A stretch of DNA of 31,005 nucleotides from CAYMCV01 sp964389005 (GTDB lineage Bacteria; Bacillota; Clostridia; Lachnospirales; Lachnospiraceae). Positions 6,454 through 14,274 of the stretch are shown piece after piece (the first letter of the stretch is position 1; each line of letters opens with the position of its first letter). The notes under the pieces are model-generated. The model saw only the letters and a list, made by a program, of their open reading frames with translations, did not search any database and had not been told where the DNA came from. The stretch covers positions 1-31,005 of the forward strand of contig CAYMCV010000016.1 of the NCBI GenBank assembly GCA_964389005.1, given 5' to 3'. The translations under genes were made by a program, and so were the position numbers.

Positions 6454-8837
6454 TCACCTTCTTCAGACATTTCCAATTGTCGTACCATCTGTTCTACCTC
6501 ATCCTGCGAAATATTTTCGCTCTTTTCGATAACAAGGATGTCCTTTTTATTTCGCTTCTCTTGATACAACAAATCGTCCGCCTGGCTTAACATATCGGAA
6601 AGCCGCATATCCGGAGAATAGTAAATCTCATCCATACCGATTGATAGTTGCACACGATACGGTTTCTTGATATCGGCATTATAATCATTCATGCACTTTT
6701 TTACCTTCTGATACAGCAGTTCTTTTTCATTCGGTTCCTCACAGACAATGAGTCCTGCAAACTCATCTCCTCCCAAACGCCCAATGACCCCCTTTTTATA
6801 GAAAGCAATCGACAAAATCTCTGTTGCCGCTCGTAATGCAAAGTCACCTTCATCATGTCCGAAAAGATCGTTGATGGTTTTGAGACTGTCCAAATCCGCA
6901 TATACCACCAGAATGGTCTTCCCTTCCGCATTCTGCAATAATTCGGCTCCGCGTTCCATAAAACCGCGACGATTCAAAATCCCCGTCAACTCATCAAATC
7001 GCGAAATTCGATCCAAGGTGATGTTGTTCAGAGTCAGTTGCTCCAACGTTTCTTCGAGCCTATCATGGGTCTCCTGTTCTTTTAAGAACAGATTTAACAT
7101 TTTGACCGCAGAACTGATTTGATATGTGAGCAATTCCGTCAAATAAAATAGTTCATACTGCAAATCGCAGATAAAAATACCGTATTGCCATTCTCCGGAA
7201 TACAAATCATTCAACACCCATGTATGGCGCTCCTTGGTATGAAAGAACGGTTGCATAAATATCTTGCTTGTCATAACTTTCTGCTTCGTTCTCGGAATCG
7301 CCGTTGCGCTCGCGTCAACCTGATATGCCTTCAACAGAATCTCTTCCGGTCGTCTCCATACATCCTGAAATCTGTGTTGCTTCGGCTGCTCGAACACCAA
7401 CAGGCAACTGCGCTCTATATCCAACATATGCATCTTGGAAATAACCGTCAAATAAGACTGTTCTCCCATTTCTTCCGTCATTAACATATCTCTGGAAAGT
7501 ATATTGGTGCTGTGAAGCAATGACATACTGCGCTTGTTTTTCTCGCTTGCGCGATAAATCATCGAATCCATGACAAATTGCATCTGCTCCGCAAGAACCG
7601 ATGCAAGTACCCTACAATAATTGCCGCCTCGTCGTGCCGACTGTAACTCATGCATGGCAACCGTATAAAGTTGAACCATTCGGTGTTGATCCGTATAGCC
7701 CGAAATTCCTCCATGCATCAGTTTCCCAAAATTGGCACGAATTTGTGCCATCAATGCTTCGCTCTTCGATTCATCACAGTCTTCTGCTTCGGCAAACATT
7801 CGTAATATATCTAAAATCAAACTCTGAAAACCCGCTGCTTTTTTGTCATAGGTATCTGCATAAAAAACATAGGATACAATCACATTCGCAATGTGCTCAC
7901 GCTGCGCTTCCTCTGCCCTGCCGGAGAATGCCGAATGAATAATCGTACGTATATCCTCACCCTGATAGGATACGGATTCACGCGGAATAAAGCGTGTCGG
8001 CAGTACCAATGTATCTTCTGCTTCTCCCTCCAATATACTTATACCTTGTAACAATGCTCTGTATCCGAGTGTGGCAGCATCCGCATGTACACTAGCCAAC
8101 GGCGGCGACAATTTACGTGAAGCCTCGACATCATCAAACCCCAATACAAGCAAGTCTTTTCCTATCTCGATTCCACGGCGCATACACACATCATAGACTG
8201 CGAATGCCATATCATCATTACCGCAGATAATTGCTTCTGCATCCGGATTGCGGTCAAGCAATTCTTCTGCTGCCTTTGTCGAGAAACGCGATGCATCTCC
8301 ATAAGCAAACATCTTCTCCTTAACTTCGATTCCATGTTCCGTAAGCGTATCTCGAAAAACTTCCCATCGCTCCATAAAATCACTGTTACCGACCGGTCCC
8401 GACAGCATGGCTAACTTGCGTTTCTTTTTTTCACAAATGATATATTCAATCCCCTCTTTGAATCCCTTGCGATTGTCATATGTGATGGATGCGCATCCTC
8501 TCTCTTTGGACGCAATCGTCAACATCGGAATACCTTGAACCGAATCAATCAATTCCCGCTTATGTTCCTCCGTTGCCAAACAGCCAACACTACTGATACA
8601 CGCAAGAATCATATCGATTCCTTCGGCGTTTGCATAAGAAAAAAGCGTGTTGGGTTGGTATTCGAACGATAACCCCACGTCTTCATTCCTGTTAAAATCC
8701 AGATAATTTCCCGGAAAAATGATTAAGTTGACGTCTTGCTCCTCGGCAGCCTTCATTACGCCCTGACAAATCAGATTGCTGAATGCATCCATAATGTTAC
8801 CGACCAACAATCCGATATTCTTTCTACTCCGATTCAT
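6450..8837 (-). CDS. LacI-like sensor domain fused to diguanylate cyclase (GGDEF)
   Basis: A 795-residue cytoplasmic protein. Residues 5-290 resemble the ligand-binding part of LacI-family regulators (KNIGLLVGNIMDAFSNLICQGV near the start; later PDAEAIICGNDDMAFAVYDVC, LGFDDVEASRKLSPPLASV), but there is no DNA-binding domain, signal peptide or membrane helix. A central region (about 300-600) of unknown fold leads through a helical linker to a GGDEF domain with FDELTGILNRRGF at its start and an intact GGDEF motif near 689-693, so it should make cyclic di-GMP. No RxxD inhibitory site is visible at the usual place before the motif. ATG 8837 is preferred because GAGGGG lies 9 nt before it; an ATG at 8846 abuts that site. 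The ligand is probably a sugar or nucleoside, by family analogy only. Confidence 0.9.
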   Translation of the reverse strand: MNRSRKNIGLLVGNIMDAFSNLICQGVMKAAEEQDVNLIIFPGNYLDFNRNEDVGLSFEYQPNTLFSYANAEGIDMILACISSVGCLATEEHKRELIDSVQGIPMLTIASKERGCASITYDNRKGFKEGIEYIICEKKKRKLAMLSGPVGNSDFMERWEVFRDTLTEHGIEVKEKMFAYGDASRFSTKAAEELLDRNPDAEAIICGNDDMAFAVYDVCMRRGIEIGKDLLVLGFDDVEASRKLSPPLASVHADAATLGYRALLQGISILEGEAEDTLVLPTRFIPRESVSYQGEDIRTIIHSAFSGRAEEAQREHIANVIVSYVFYADTYDKKAAGFQSLILDILRMFAEAEDCDESKSEALMAQIRANFGKLMHGGISGYTDQHRMVQLYTVAMHELQSARRGGNYCRVLASVLAEQMQFVMDSMIYRASEKNKRSMSLLHSTNILSRDMLMTEEMGEQSYLTVISKMHMLDIERSCLLVFEQPKQHRFQDVWRRPEEILLKAYQVDASATAIPRTKQKVMTSKIFMQPFFHTKERHTWVLNDLYSGEWQYGIFICDLQYELFYLTELLTYQISSAVKMLNLFLKEQETHDRLEETLEQLTLNNITLDRISRFDELTGILNRRGFMERGAELLQNAEGKTILVVYADLDSLKTINDLFGHDEGDFALRAATEILSIAFYKKGVIGRLGGDEFAGLIVCEEPNEKELLYQKVKKCMNDYNADIKKPYRVQLSIGMDEIYYSPDMRLSDMLSQADDLLYQEKRNKKDILVIEKSENISQDEVEQMVRQLEMSEEGE

Positions 8838-8872
8838 ATGAGCCATCCCCTCTATCTATGTGTATATCGATT

Positions 8873-8878
8873 ATTATA
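8873..8878 (-). promoter_or_regulatory. possible -10 element of the sensor/GGDEF gene
   Basis: Minus-strand TATAAT (8878-8873) about 36 bp before the start. No good -35 lies 16-18 bp upstream; a TTGACA hexamer occurs 33 bp upstream, too far to form a standard promoter with it. Confidence 0.35.
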
Positions 8879-8978
8879 GCATTCTTTTTGTAAAGATAAA
8901 TAGTTTGTTTTTGTCAATCTTCGCCCTTTCTTTTTGGTGGTTTTGCCGTTAATTGTCAATTTGGGTCCCATTTTAATC

Positions 8979-9006
8979 TTGCAGAGTTTGGAACAAATGT
9001 TATAAT
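8979..9006 (+). promoter_or_regulatory. promoter of the DUF4317 gene
   Basis: Plus strand: -35 TTGCAG (8979-8984), 16-bp spacer, -10 TATAAT (9001-9006). The start site near 9013 rules out the in-frame GTG at 9008 and supports translation from 9047. Confidence 0.8.
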
Positions 9007-9046
9007 AGTGATACCATTACGAAACGTAAAACAAAGGAGAACCGAC

Positions 9047-10300
9047 ATGGCCAAAAAAGACATCATGGAATTGAAACGCAGACTCAAAAAGGAGGAATGT
9101 ACCTTTACCAGAATGTGCGGTTGTTATGTAAATTCCCAGAAAGAAATCGTTCTGACCTTCGGCGAAACCTTTCTTAATCTAAAAGAAGACGAATTCTATA
9201 AGTATCTTGACATCTCTGCAAAAGTATTGTCCGGTACCTTTGGAAACAACATCCTTGAACTGCCTTTTATCTCGGAAGAAGAAGCGACCGGTGGCAAGCA
9301 ACAGTTCTATCTCGGGTTACGCGAGAGCAAACTAAAAAATGACGAACTTCTGATGCGTTTTTATGAGCAAATTATCGCCGGCTACAGTTATCCCGGTAAT
9401 TACCTGATTCTGATTTATCATGATGCCTACGATGTGATAACAAGAACCACGGATCACATGAAACTTGATGAATCGGAGGAAGTATTCGAATACCTGCTAT
9501 GCGCCATCTGTCCCGTTGCGCTTTCGAAACCGGGTCTCGGTTATCGAAAGGATGAAAACCGCATAGCGGCCCGCATTCGCGACTGGGTAGTAGAAGTTCC
9601 CGATGTCGGATTCGTATTCCCCGCATTTTCAGAACGAAGCAGTGACATTCACTCTGTCCTTTATTATACCAAAGATGCCAAGAACACGGATGAACGCTTC
9701 ATGGAGAGCCTCGGATGTGTATCTAAAATGACCGCCACAGAACAGCGGGAAACCTTTCACTCCATCGTGAAAACTACGCTTTTGGAGGAAAATGTCGAAA
9801 ACCGCGATGAATTGCTTCTCACAATACAGGAGAACCTGAACGATGTCATCGAGGATTATGAATTGACACATGAGAAAGATGCAGAACCCATTGTCCTTTC
9901 GGAAACCATCCTCAAAAATATCATGGAAGAAACAGGACTCAATGAACGCGTTACCAATAAGATTTCCAACTCCTGTAACGAGGAATTCGGAACAGACTAC
10001 CCTGTTGCCGACAAACTGATTGATTCCAAAGCACTTCATACAATCGAGCAGCAAAAACGTGAGAAAGAGCTGCGTCGCGAAGTTGAAACGCTGAAGCAAC
10101 AGTTGGAAACGCTTCCTTCTTCAATTCCGACTGACGAACCTTTATCAAACGAGGAAATTGACGTTGTCTTAAATGTAAAACCGGAAAAAATCAATCAAAT
10201 CAAAACCACCGTGATTGACGGGCAAAAATGTATCGTTATTCCCTTAAGCGATGAAGAAAAAGCAACCGTCAACGGACAGCCGCCGCACGGTTTATCATAA
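9047..10300 (+). CDS. DUF4317 family protein
   Basis: A 417-residue soluble protein of the DUF4317 family, widespread in clostridia and without known function. The N-terminus MAKKDIMELKRRLKKEECTF and the CGCYVNSQKEIVLTFGETFLNL segment are typical. No signal peptide or membrane helix is present. A charged, probably helical stretch with EQQKREKELRREVETLKQQLETL (about residues 332-355) is likely a coiled coil, followed by a small C-terminal domain ending ATVNGQPPHGLS. The ATG at 9047 follows AAAGGAGAA. It is transcribed alone and faces the convergent membrane gene ending at 10343; no convincing terminator was seen in the 42-bp gap. Confidence 0.88.
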   Translation: MAKKDIMELKRRLKKEECTFTRMCGCYVNSQKEIVLTFGETFLNLKEDEFYKYLDISAKVLSGTFGNNILELPFISEEEATGGKQQFYLGLRESKLKNDELLMRFYEQIIAGYSYPGNYLILIYHDAYDVITRTTDHMKLDESEEVFEYLLCAICPVALSKPGLGYRKDENRIAARIRDWVVEVPDVGFVFPAFSERSSDIHSVLYYTKDAKNTDERFMESLGCVSKMTATEQRETFHSIVKTTLLEENVENRDELLLTIQENLNDVIEDYELTHEKDAEPIVLSETILKNIMEETGLNERVTNKISNSCNEEFGTDYPVADKLIDSKALHTIEQQKREKELRREVETLKQQLETLPSSIPTDEPLSNEEIDVVLNVKPEKINQIKTTVIDGQKCIVIPLSDEEKATVNGQPPHGLS

Positions 10301-10342
10301 GCACATACAGTACACCTCGTTGCCGATACCGAGTACTTACAG

Positions 10343-11266
10343 TTATTGTGTATTCCATCGACTGTCATCAAAGTATCCGTAATCCGCATCCGGTGTACTG
10401 GCCGGCACTTCCGTATACTCTCTGCGGCCTCTGATGAATCCGGTAACAAAGCCATACACAAATATTCCCGTAATGACATTCCAGAAAACTGTCGAAAAAG
10501 CCATGATTAAGATGTCGAACAGTACGGCGTCGCGATTCATGATATAGGTCTTGGCTTCAGAAAATGTCATTTGAAACGCCTCGGCGACGGAGTATTTGTC
10601 AATTGTCAAATACTTATCCAAATCTTGTCGGAAAATATCAAACTTCGCGCCCGTCATGATGGCGTCGACGTCATCCCCCTGCATCTCAACCCATGACCAA
10701 TCGATAAAGCCCGATTCATTCGCCATCGCCGGCTCGGAATACACCAGCAACAAGTGTTGTTCGTCTGCAAAGCGGTTGACATACAATGAATAGGAATATC
10801 TCTCCAAACTCTCATAGTCCGCAATCCATTCCGAATCGCGCACTGTAATGATATAGGGGCAAACCCCCGTTAATTCTTCAAATGAACGAAGTTCGGCTTC
10901 CAAAGTTTCTTCGTCATCAAGGACTTCTATCTGATCGTCGATATGCGACTGTGTCGTCTCGGTAAGCGATTGCAAAGGAGCCGGTGGAAATATCATTGAG
11001 ATTGAACTTACTATCAGTGCTCCTCCCGCCATAATAAACGGCACAAGAAACGCGATTTGAAAGGCAAAAAACCATACACTGACACGTGACGGCATATAGT
11101 CGGCAAAGATATATTTATTATTTCCGTATCGATCGCGATACATATATTTGTGTGCATTCGGATAGTATGTCTTGGACATACGAACTCCGCCTCTTCTGCT
11201 CCGCCTCCCACTGCTGCTTCTGTGACTTCCTCCGCTGTGACTTCCTCCCCCTAAACTGTGCGGCAT
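10343..11266 (-). CDS. membrane protein with Gly/Ser/Arg-rich N-terminus, possible TPM-like domain
   Basis: A 307-residue protein of uncertain function. The first 30 residues are a Gly-Ser-His-Arg stretch (SLGGGSHSGGSHRSSSGRRS). One hydrophobic helix lies near 63-93 and another near 252-280. Between them is a globular region, probably extracytoplasmic, beginning with an acidic stretch (SHIDDQIEVLDDEETLEAEL) and containing ELTGVCPYIITV and later EQHLLLVYSEP, which is reminiscent of TPM/YgcG domains, but the match is weak. The C-terminus is cytoplasmic and polar. The ATG at 11266 follows GGGAGGA, and a promoter is seen at 11326-11354. Confidence 0.7.
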   Translation of the reverse strand: MPHSLGGGSHSGGSHRSSSGRRSRRGGVRMSKTYYPNAHKYMYRDRYGNNKYIFADYMPSRVSVWFFAFQIAFLVPFIMAGGALIVSSISMIFPPAPLQSLTETTQSHIDDQIEVLDDEETLEAELRSFEELTGVCPYIITVRDSEWIADYESLERYSYSLYVNRFADEQHLLLVYSEPAMANESGFIDWSWVEMQGDDVDAIMTGAKFDIFRQDLDKYLTIDKYSVAEAFQMTFSEAKTYIMNRDAVLFDILIMAFSTVFWNVITGIFVYGFVTGFIRGRREYTEVPASTPDADYGYFDDSRWNTQ

Positions 11267-11325
11267 CTATTCATCCTCCCTTTCCCTTCATCAGTTTTGA
11301 TAAAAATCACACCTTATACAATTTT

Positions 11326-11354
11326 ATTCTAACATATAATTCTTTTTTACTCAA
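11326..11354 (-). promoter_or_regulatory. promoter of the Gly/Ser-rich membrane protein gene
   Basis: Minus strand: -35 TTGAGT (11354-11349), 17-bp spacer, -10 TAGAAT (11331-11326). Confidence 0.55.
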
Positions 11355-11450
11355 TCTGATTTACTTTTCATACAGAATCATTTATGATTGGTACAGATGT
11401 TAAAAGACATGAAATAATGATTCTTTCATTTCTGATTAGAGGAGGTTCGT

Positions 11451-11960
11451 ATGGGCAAGAAATCAACCAAAGAAAACAAGACGATTTATCAACTTTGCAG
11501 AGAAGAAAACGGAATGACCAGAGCTGCCGCCAGCGATATTATGGATTATATATCTGCTGACCGCATTGAAAAAATTGAGAGTGAGAAATCCTTACCGCAT
11601 CCCGATGAAGTACTGGCCATGTCGAGTGCCTATAAGAATCCCAGCCTTTGTAACTATTTCTGTTCACACGAGTGTCCCATCGGGCAACGCTATGTTCCTT
11701 CCGTCGAAGTCAAGACGTTGCCGCAAATTACATTGGAAACACTCGCATCTTTAAACTCTGTTGAGAAACAGAAGAACCGACTGATTGAAATTACAGCAGA
11801 CGGCAATATCACATCCTCTGAAATCGAGGATTTTCTACAAATACAACATGAACTCGAGCAGATTTCTCTTGCCGTGGAGTCCTTGCAACTTTGGTTTGAA
11901 AAGCACGCCGAGGAGCACCAGTTGGATACTTCCATATTTAAGTCTACTCAACTAAAGTAA
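11451..11960 (+). CDS. helix-turn-helix (XRE-like) regulator
   Basis: A 169-residue protein. Residues 10-62 read as an XRE-type helix-turn-helix region: IYQLCREENGMTRAAASD, then the helix ISADRIEKIESEKSLPHPDEV. A cysteine cluster follows (NYFCSHECPIG, about residues 67-77), a spacing that could bind a metal. The C-terminal half (about 95-160) is predicted helical and acidic. The ATG follows GAGGAGG. It is a single plus-strand gene between a minus-strand membrane gene and the MutS-like gene; target genes are unknown. Confidence 0.75.
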   Translation: MGKKSTKENKTIYQLCREENGMTRAAASDIMDYISADRIEKIESEKSLPHPDEVLAMSSAYKNPSLCNYFCSHECPIGQRYVPSVEVKTLPQITLETLASLNSVEKQKNRLIEITADGNITSSEIEDFLQIQHELEQISLAVESLQLWFEKHAEEHQLDTSIFKSTQLK

Positions 11961-11985
11961 ACCGCCATTGATGTGATTTCCTCAA

Positions 11986-13506
11986 TTATTCCATCATCTG
12001 CTCATAGGTAATGCCATACTTTTCTGCAATATTTCTTGCATAGGAACTACTGTGTGGCTCGCTTCGTAATACGCGAAACGTATTGCGGTTGTCTTTTATC
12101 TCCATGACAATGCTGACAATATCGCTCTCTCCGTCCCACTGATTCATTTCTGCGGTCTCGCGTGCGAGTTCACGAATGTGTGTGTTAAATATGGTGAGCG
12201 TATTCTTATGCTTCAATACATGCAACAAATCCTTTGCAAGATAGAGTGCATCCGATGCGCTTGTTGTTGAATAAGTTTCGTTAAAAAGCGCAAGCGTGGT
12301 TTCATCCGACTCTCCGACAATCTCACGAATTCGAATTGCTTCTTCGCCGAGTCGTCCGTACTTTACGGTCTCGTTCTCATCGGCCGGAAAATGCGTCAGT
12401 ACCTTTCGAATGCGAAAGCCCTGATAATCGCTCGCGCAAACAAACAATCCGATTGCCGCCATGTGTGCCGCCAAACCGATTCCCTGTGCCAATATGGTCT
12501 TGCCGCCGCGATTGGGTCCCGTCAGAATAAAGAGACGCTCTTTTTGTGTAAAAGAGAAATCGTTTGGAACCATTTGTGTTTCCTTCTGCAGTGCCAAACG
12601 AAGATTGTAAACACCCTTGATTTCAATATCTTTTGAATCTTTACGTAATATCGGCATGCAAACGGCATATTGTTGCTCCCGTAATGACAAGAAGAACTTT
12701 GCCGATAATATGTAGTATTTTAACTCTCCGTATAACTCGGTTAAAAAGTACCCGTCAAGACTCATATATTGTTTGAAAAGTTGCTTGATTTTTTTTACGG
12801 ACTTTGACAATTCTTTCTCAACTTCCAATGACAAACAGCGCATCATCGGATTCGGTGGGCGATAGCCGAGAATTTCCTGCGGCCGTCCCAAATACGACAA
12901 CACGTTCAGATTATACTTCGCATCACTGAAACCAAGTACTTTGACCTCCTCAGGATACATGTCCGGCGAAAGATTGACGCCCAACAATACACTTCTTGTG
13001 CTTCCAATTTCTGCTTTGAGATCTTTGATTTCTTCCTTCAGCTTGCTGACGCCTCCCGTGGATACAATTTCGGTAACCTTTGTGGCAACCCACTTCAGTC
13101 CCTCAGACTGCGCCGGATGTTCACGAAAAATATCATTGATTTGCTCCATGACATCCACATACACACCAAGTTCCTGCACATAATCCAACAAATCCCAGAC
13201 ACTTGCTTTCTTCTCGATTGCCAGACGATTATGCTCCCGATAGTCCCGCAAGATACCGATATTGTGCAATGCTTTCTCAAGGGCCTGACTCATATCACGA
13301 TTCTCTATGAAATCCTTTAGAATATCCTGTCTGTATATGACTGTCTCCATACGCTCTGGAACCTGACTTATCACGTCTCGCACAACCTTTTGCTCCGCCT
13401 CTTCTGCAGATATGGCCGTTACAAGTTCTTCCAATGCCAAATCCTTATAACACTCTTCCGATATTTGAAGTGTTGCTTCGCCTTCTGTTTGATATAGCAG
13501 ACTCAT
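11986..13506 (-). CDS. MutS-family ATPase, core and ATPase domains only, altered Walker B
   Basis: A 506-residue protein related to MutS domains III and V; the mismatch-binding domain I is missing, so it is unlikely to be a mismatch-repair MutS. The ATPase part is clear: Walker A TGPNRGGKT at 329-337 and the His-containing switch NTHIREL near 442-448. The Walker B position reads LALFNETYSTTSAS near 406-418, where MutS proteins have a DE pair: the magnesium-binding Asp is replaced by Asn (409), while the Glu (410) is kept. The N-terminal half (about 60-290) is helical, like the MutS core/clamp. No Smr domain as in MutS2. ATG 13506 is preferred over GTG 13518 because GGAGGT sits just before it. 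Confidence 0.85.
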   Translation of the reverse strand: MSLLYQTEGEATLQISEECYKDLALEELVTAISAEEAEQKVVRDVISQVPERMETVIYRQDILKDFIENRDMSQALEKALHNIGILRDYREHNRLAIEKKASVWDLLDYVQELGVYVDVMEQINDIFREHPAQSEGLKWVATKVTEIVSTGGVSKLKEEIKDLKAEIGSTRSVLLGVNLSPDMYPEEVKVLGFSDAKYNLNVLSYLGRPQEILGYRPPNPMMRCLSLEVEKELSKSVKKIKQLFKQYMSLDGYFLTELYGELKYYILSAKFFLSLREQQYAVCMPILRKDSKDIEIKGVYNLRLALQKETQMVPNDFSFTQKERLFILTGPNRGGKTILAQGIGLAAHMAAIGLFVCASDYQGFRIRKVLTHFPADENETVKYGRLGEEAIRIREIVGESDETTLALFNETYSTTSASDALYLAKDLLHVLKHKNTLTIFNTHIRELARETAEMNQWDGESDIVSIVMEIKDNRNTFRVLRSEPHSSSYARNIAEKYGITYEQMME

Positions 13507-13617
13507 ATGTACCTCCACCTATATTTCATCATATCGCTATTTAGTACGACTATTTTACCATAATTTAATGAAACATAAATCCCTTTCTTCATTTTTTTCC
13601 TTGCCATTTTCACTTTT

Positions 13618-14157
13618 TTAGCGTTCGGCTGATGTAGTTGCAAAAGTTGCTCTTCGATTACACGCGCGTACTACGGAAACGCATCCGTCGGCAATCAGCA
13701 GTATTGCATAAATCGATGACAAATATCGAATTTCCTTTTGCCCCGTCTCTGCATATACATGAAGAAAATACGGCATCACATACCGACAGACTACCGCACT
13801 TGCTACGCCAAATAACACTGCTCCGTACAGGCAGATTCTTCCGTTCAAATTCCACGGCATGCCGGAATAATCCCACCAACGCCTATTGAGCCATTTCTCC
13901 ATTACATAGGAAGTTGCAAATTCCAAGGCGCAACAAAAGACCGCCGAAAGCACAATTAACAGTAACATGCTACGTAAGCGCCCAAATAAAAGATAGCAAC
14001 CGATGACGCCGAATCCGTAAATTGGGCACCACGGTCCGATTAGAAATCCCCTGTTTTCCAATTGATGGCGGCCAATGGGACTGCAAATTGCAGACTCAAA
14101 AATCCATCCGATAACGCTAAAAATGACAAAAGATAGAAATATGGTCCAATATGACAT
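13618..14157 (-). CDS. PF06541-type membrane protein (putative ABC transporter permease)
   Basis: A 179-residue integral membrane protein of the PF06541 family (also labelled putative ABC transporter type IV). Family signs are the N-terminal SVIGWIFESAICS, then NRGFLIGPWCPIYGFGVIGC (about 36-55), and WWDYSGMPWNLNGRICLYGA (about 94-113). Around five hydrophobic helices. There is no ABC ATPase nearby, so the transporter label is a database convention, not evidence. The ATG at 14157 follows GGGAGTGA. It lies between the MutS-like gene and the ECF sigma gene, separated from the latter by a terminator. Confidence 0.85.
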   Translation of the reverse strand: MSYWTIFLSFVIFSVIGWIFESAICSPIGRHQLENRGFLIGPWCPIYGFGVIGCYLLFGRLRSMLLLIVLSAVFCCALEFATSYVMEKWLNRRWWDYSGMPWNLNGRICLYGAVLFGVASAVVCRYVMPYFLHVYAETGQKEIRYLSSIYAILLIADGCVSVVRACNRRATFATTSAER

Positions 14158-14201
14158 AGGTTCACTCCCTGTTGCCCTTTGATGTAGTTTTTAAGACAAC
14201 A

Positions 14202-14231
14202 ATACCGGAAGCATGTATCTGCCTCCGGTAT
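14202..14231 (-). terminator. Rho-independent terminator after the sigma/sensor gene
   Basis: Minus strand: ATACCGGAGGC (14231-14221) pairs with GCTTCCGGTAT (14212-14202), 11 bp with one G-U, followed by TGTTGTCTT. About 45 bp past the stop at 14275. Confidence 0.8.
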
Positions 14232-14274
14232 CAGAATGTGTCAAATCAGACTGAATAATACATATAAAACAAAT

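Noticed and set aside
9008..9046. N-terminal extension of the DUF4317 gene from GTG 9008
   Set aside because: It would start upstream of the predicted transcription start (about 9013), and the ATG at 9047 has the AAAGGAG site.
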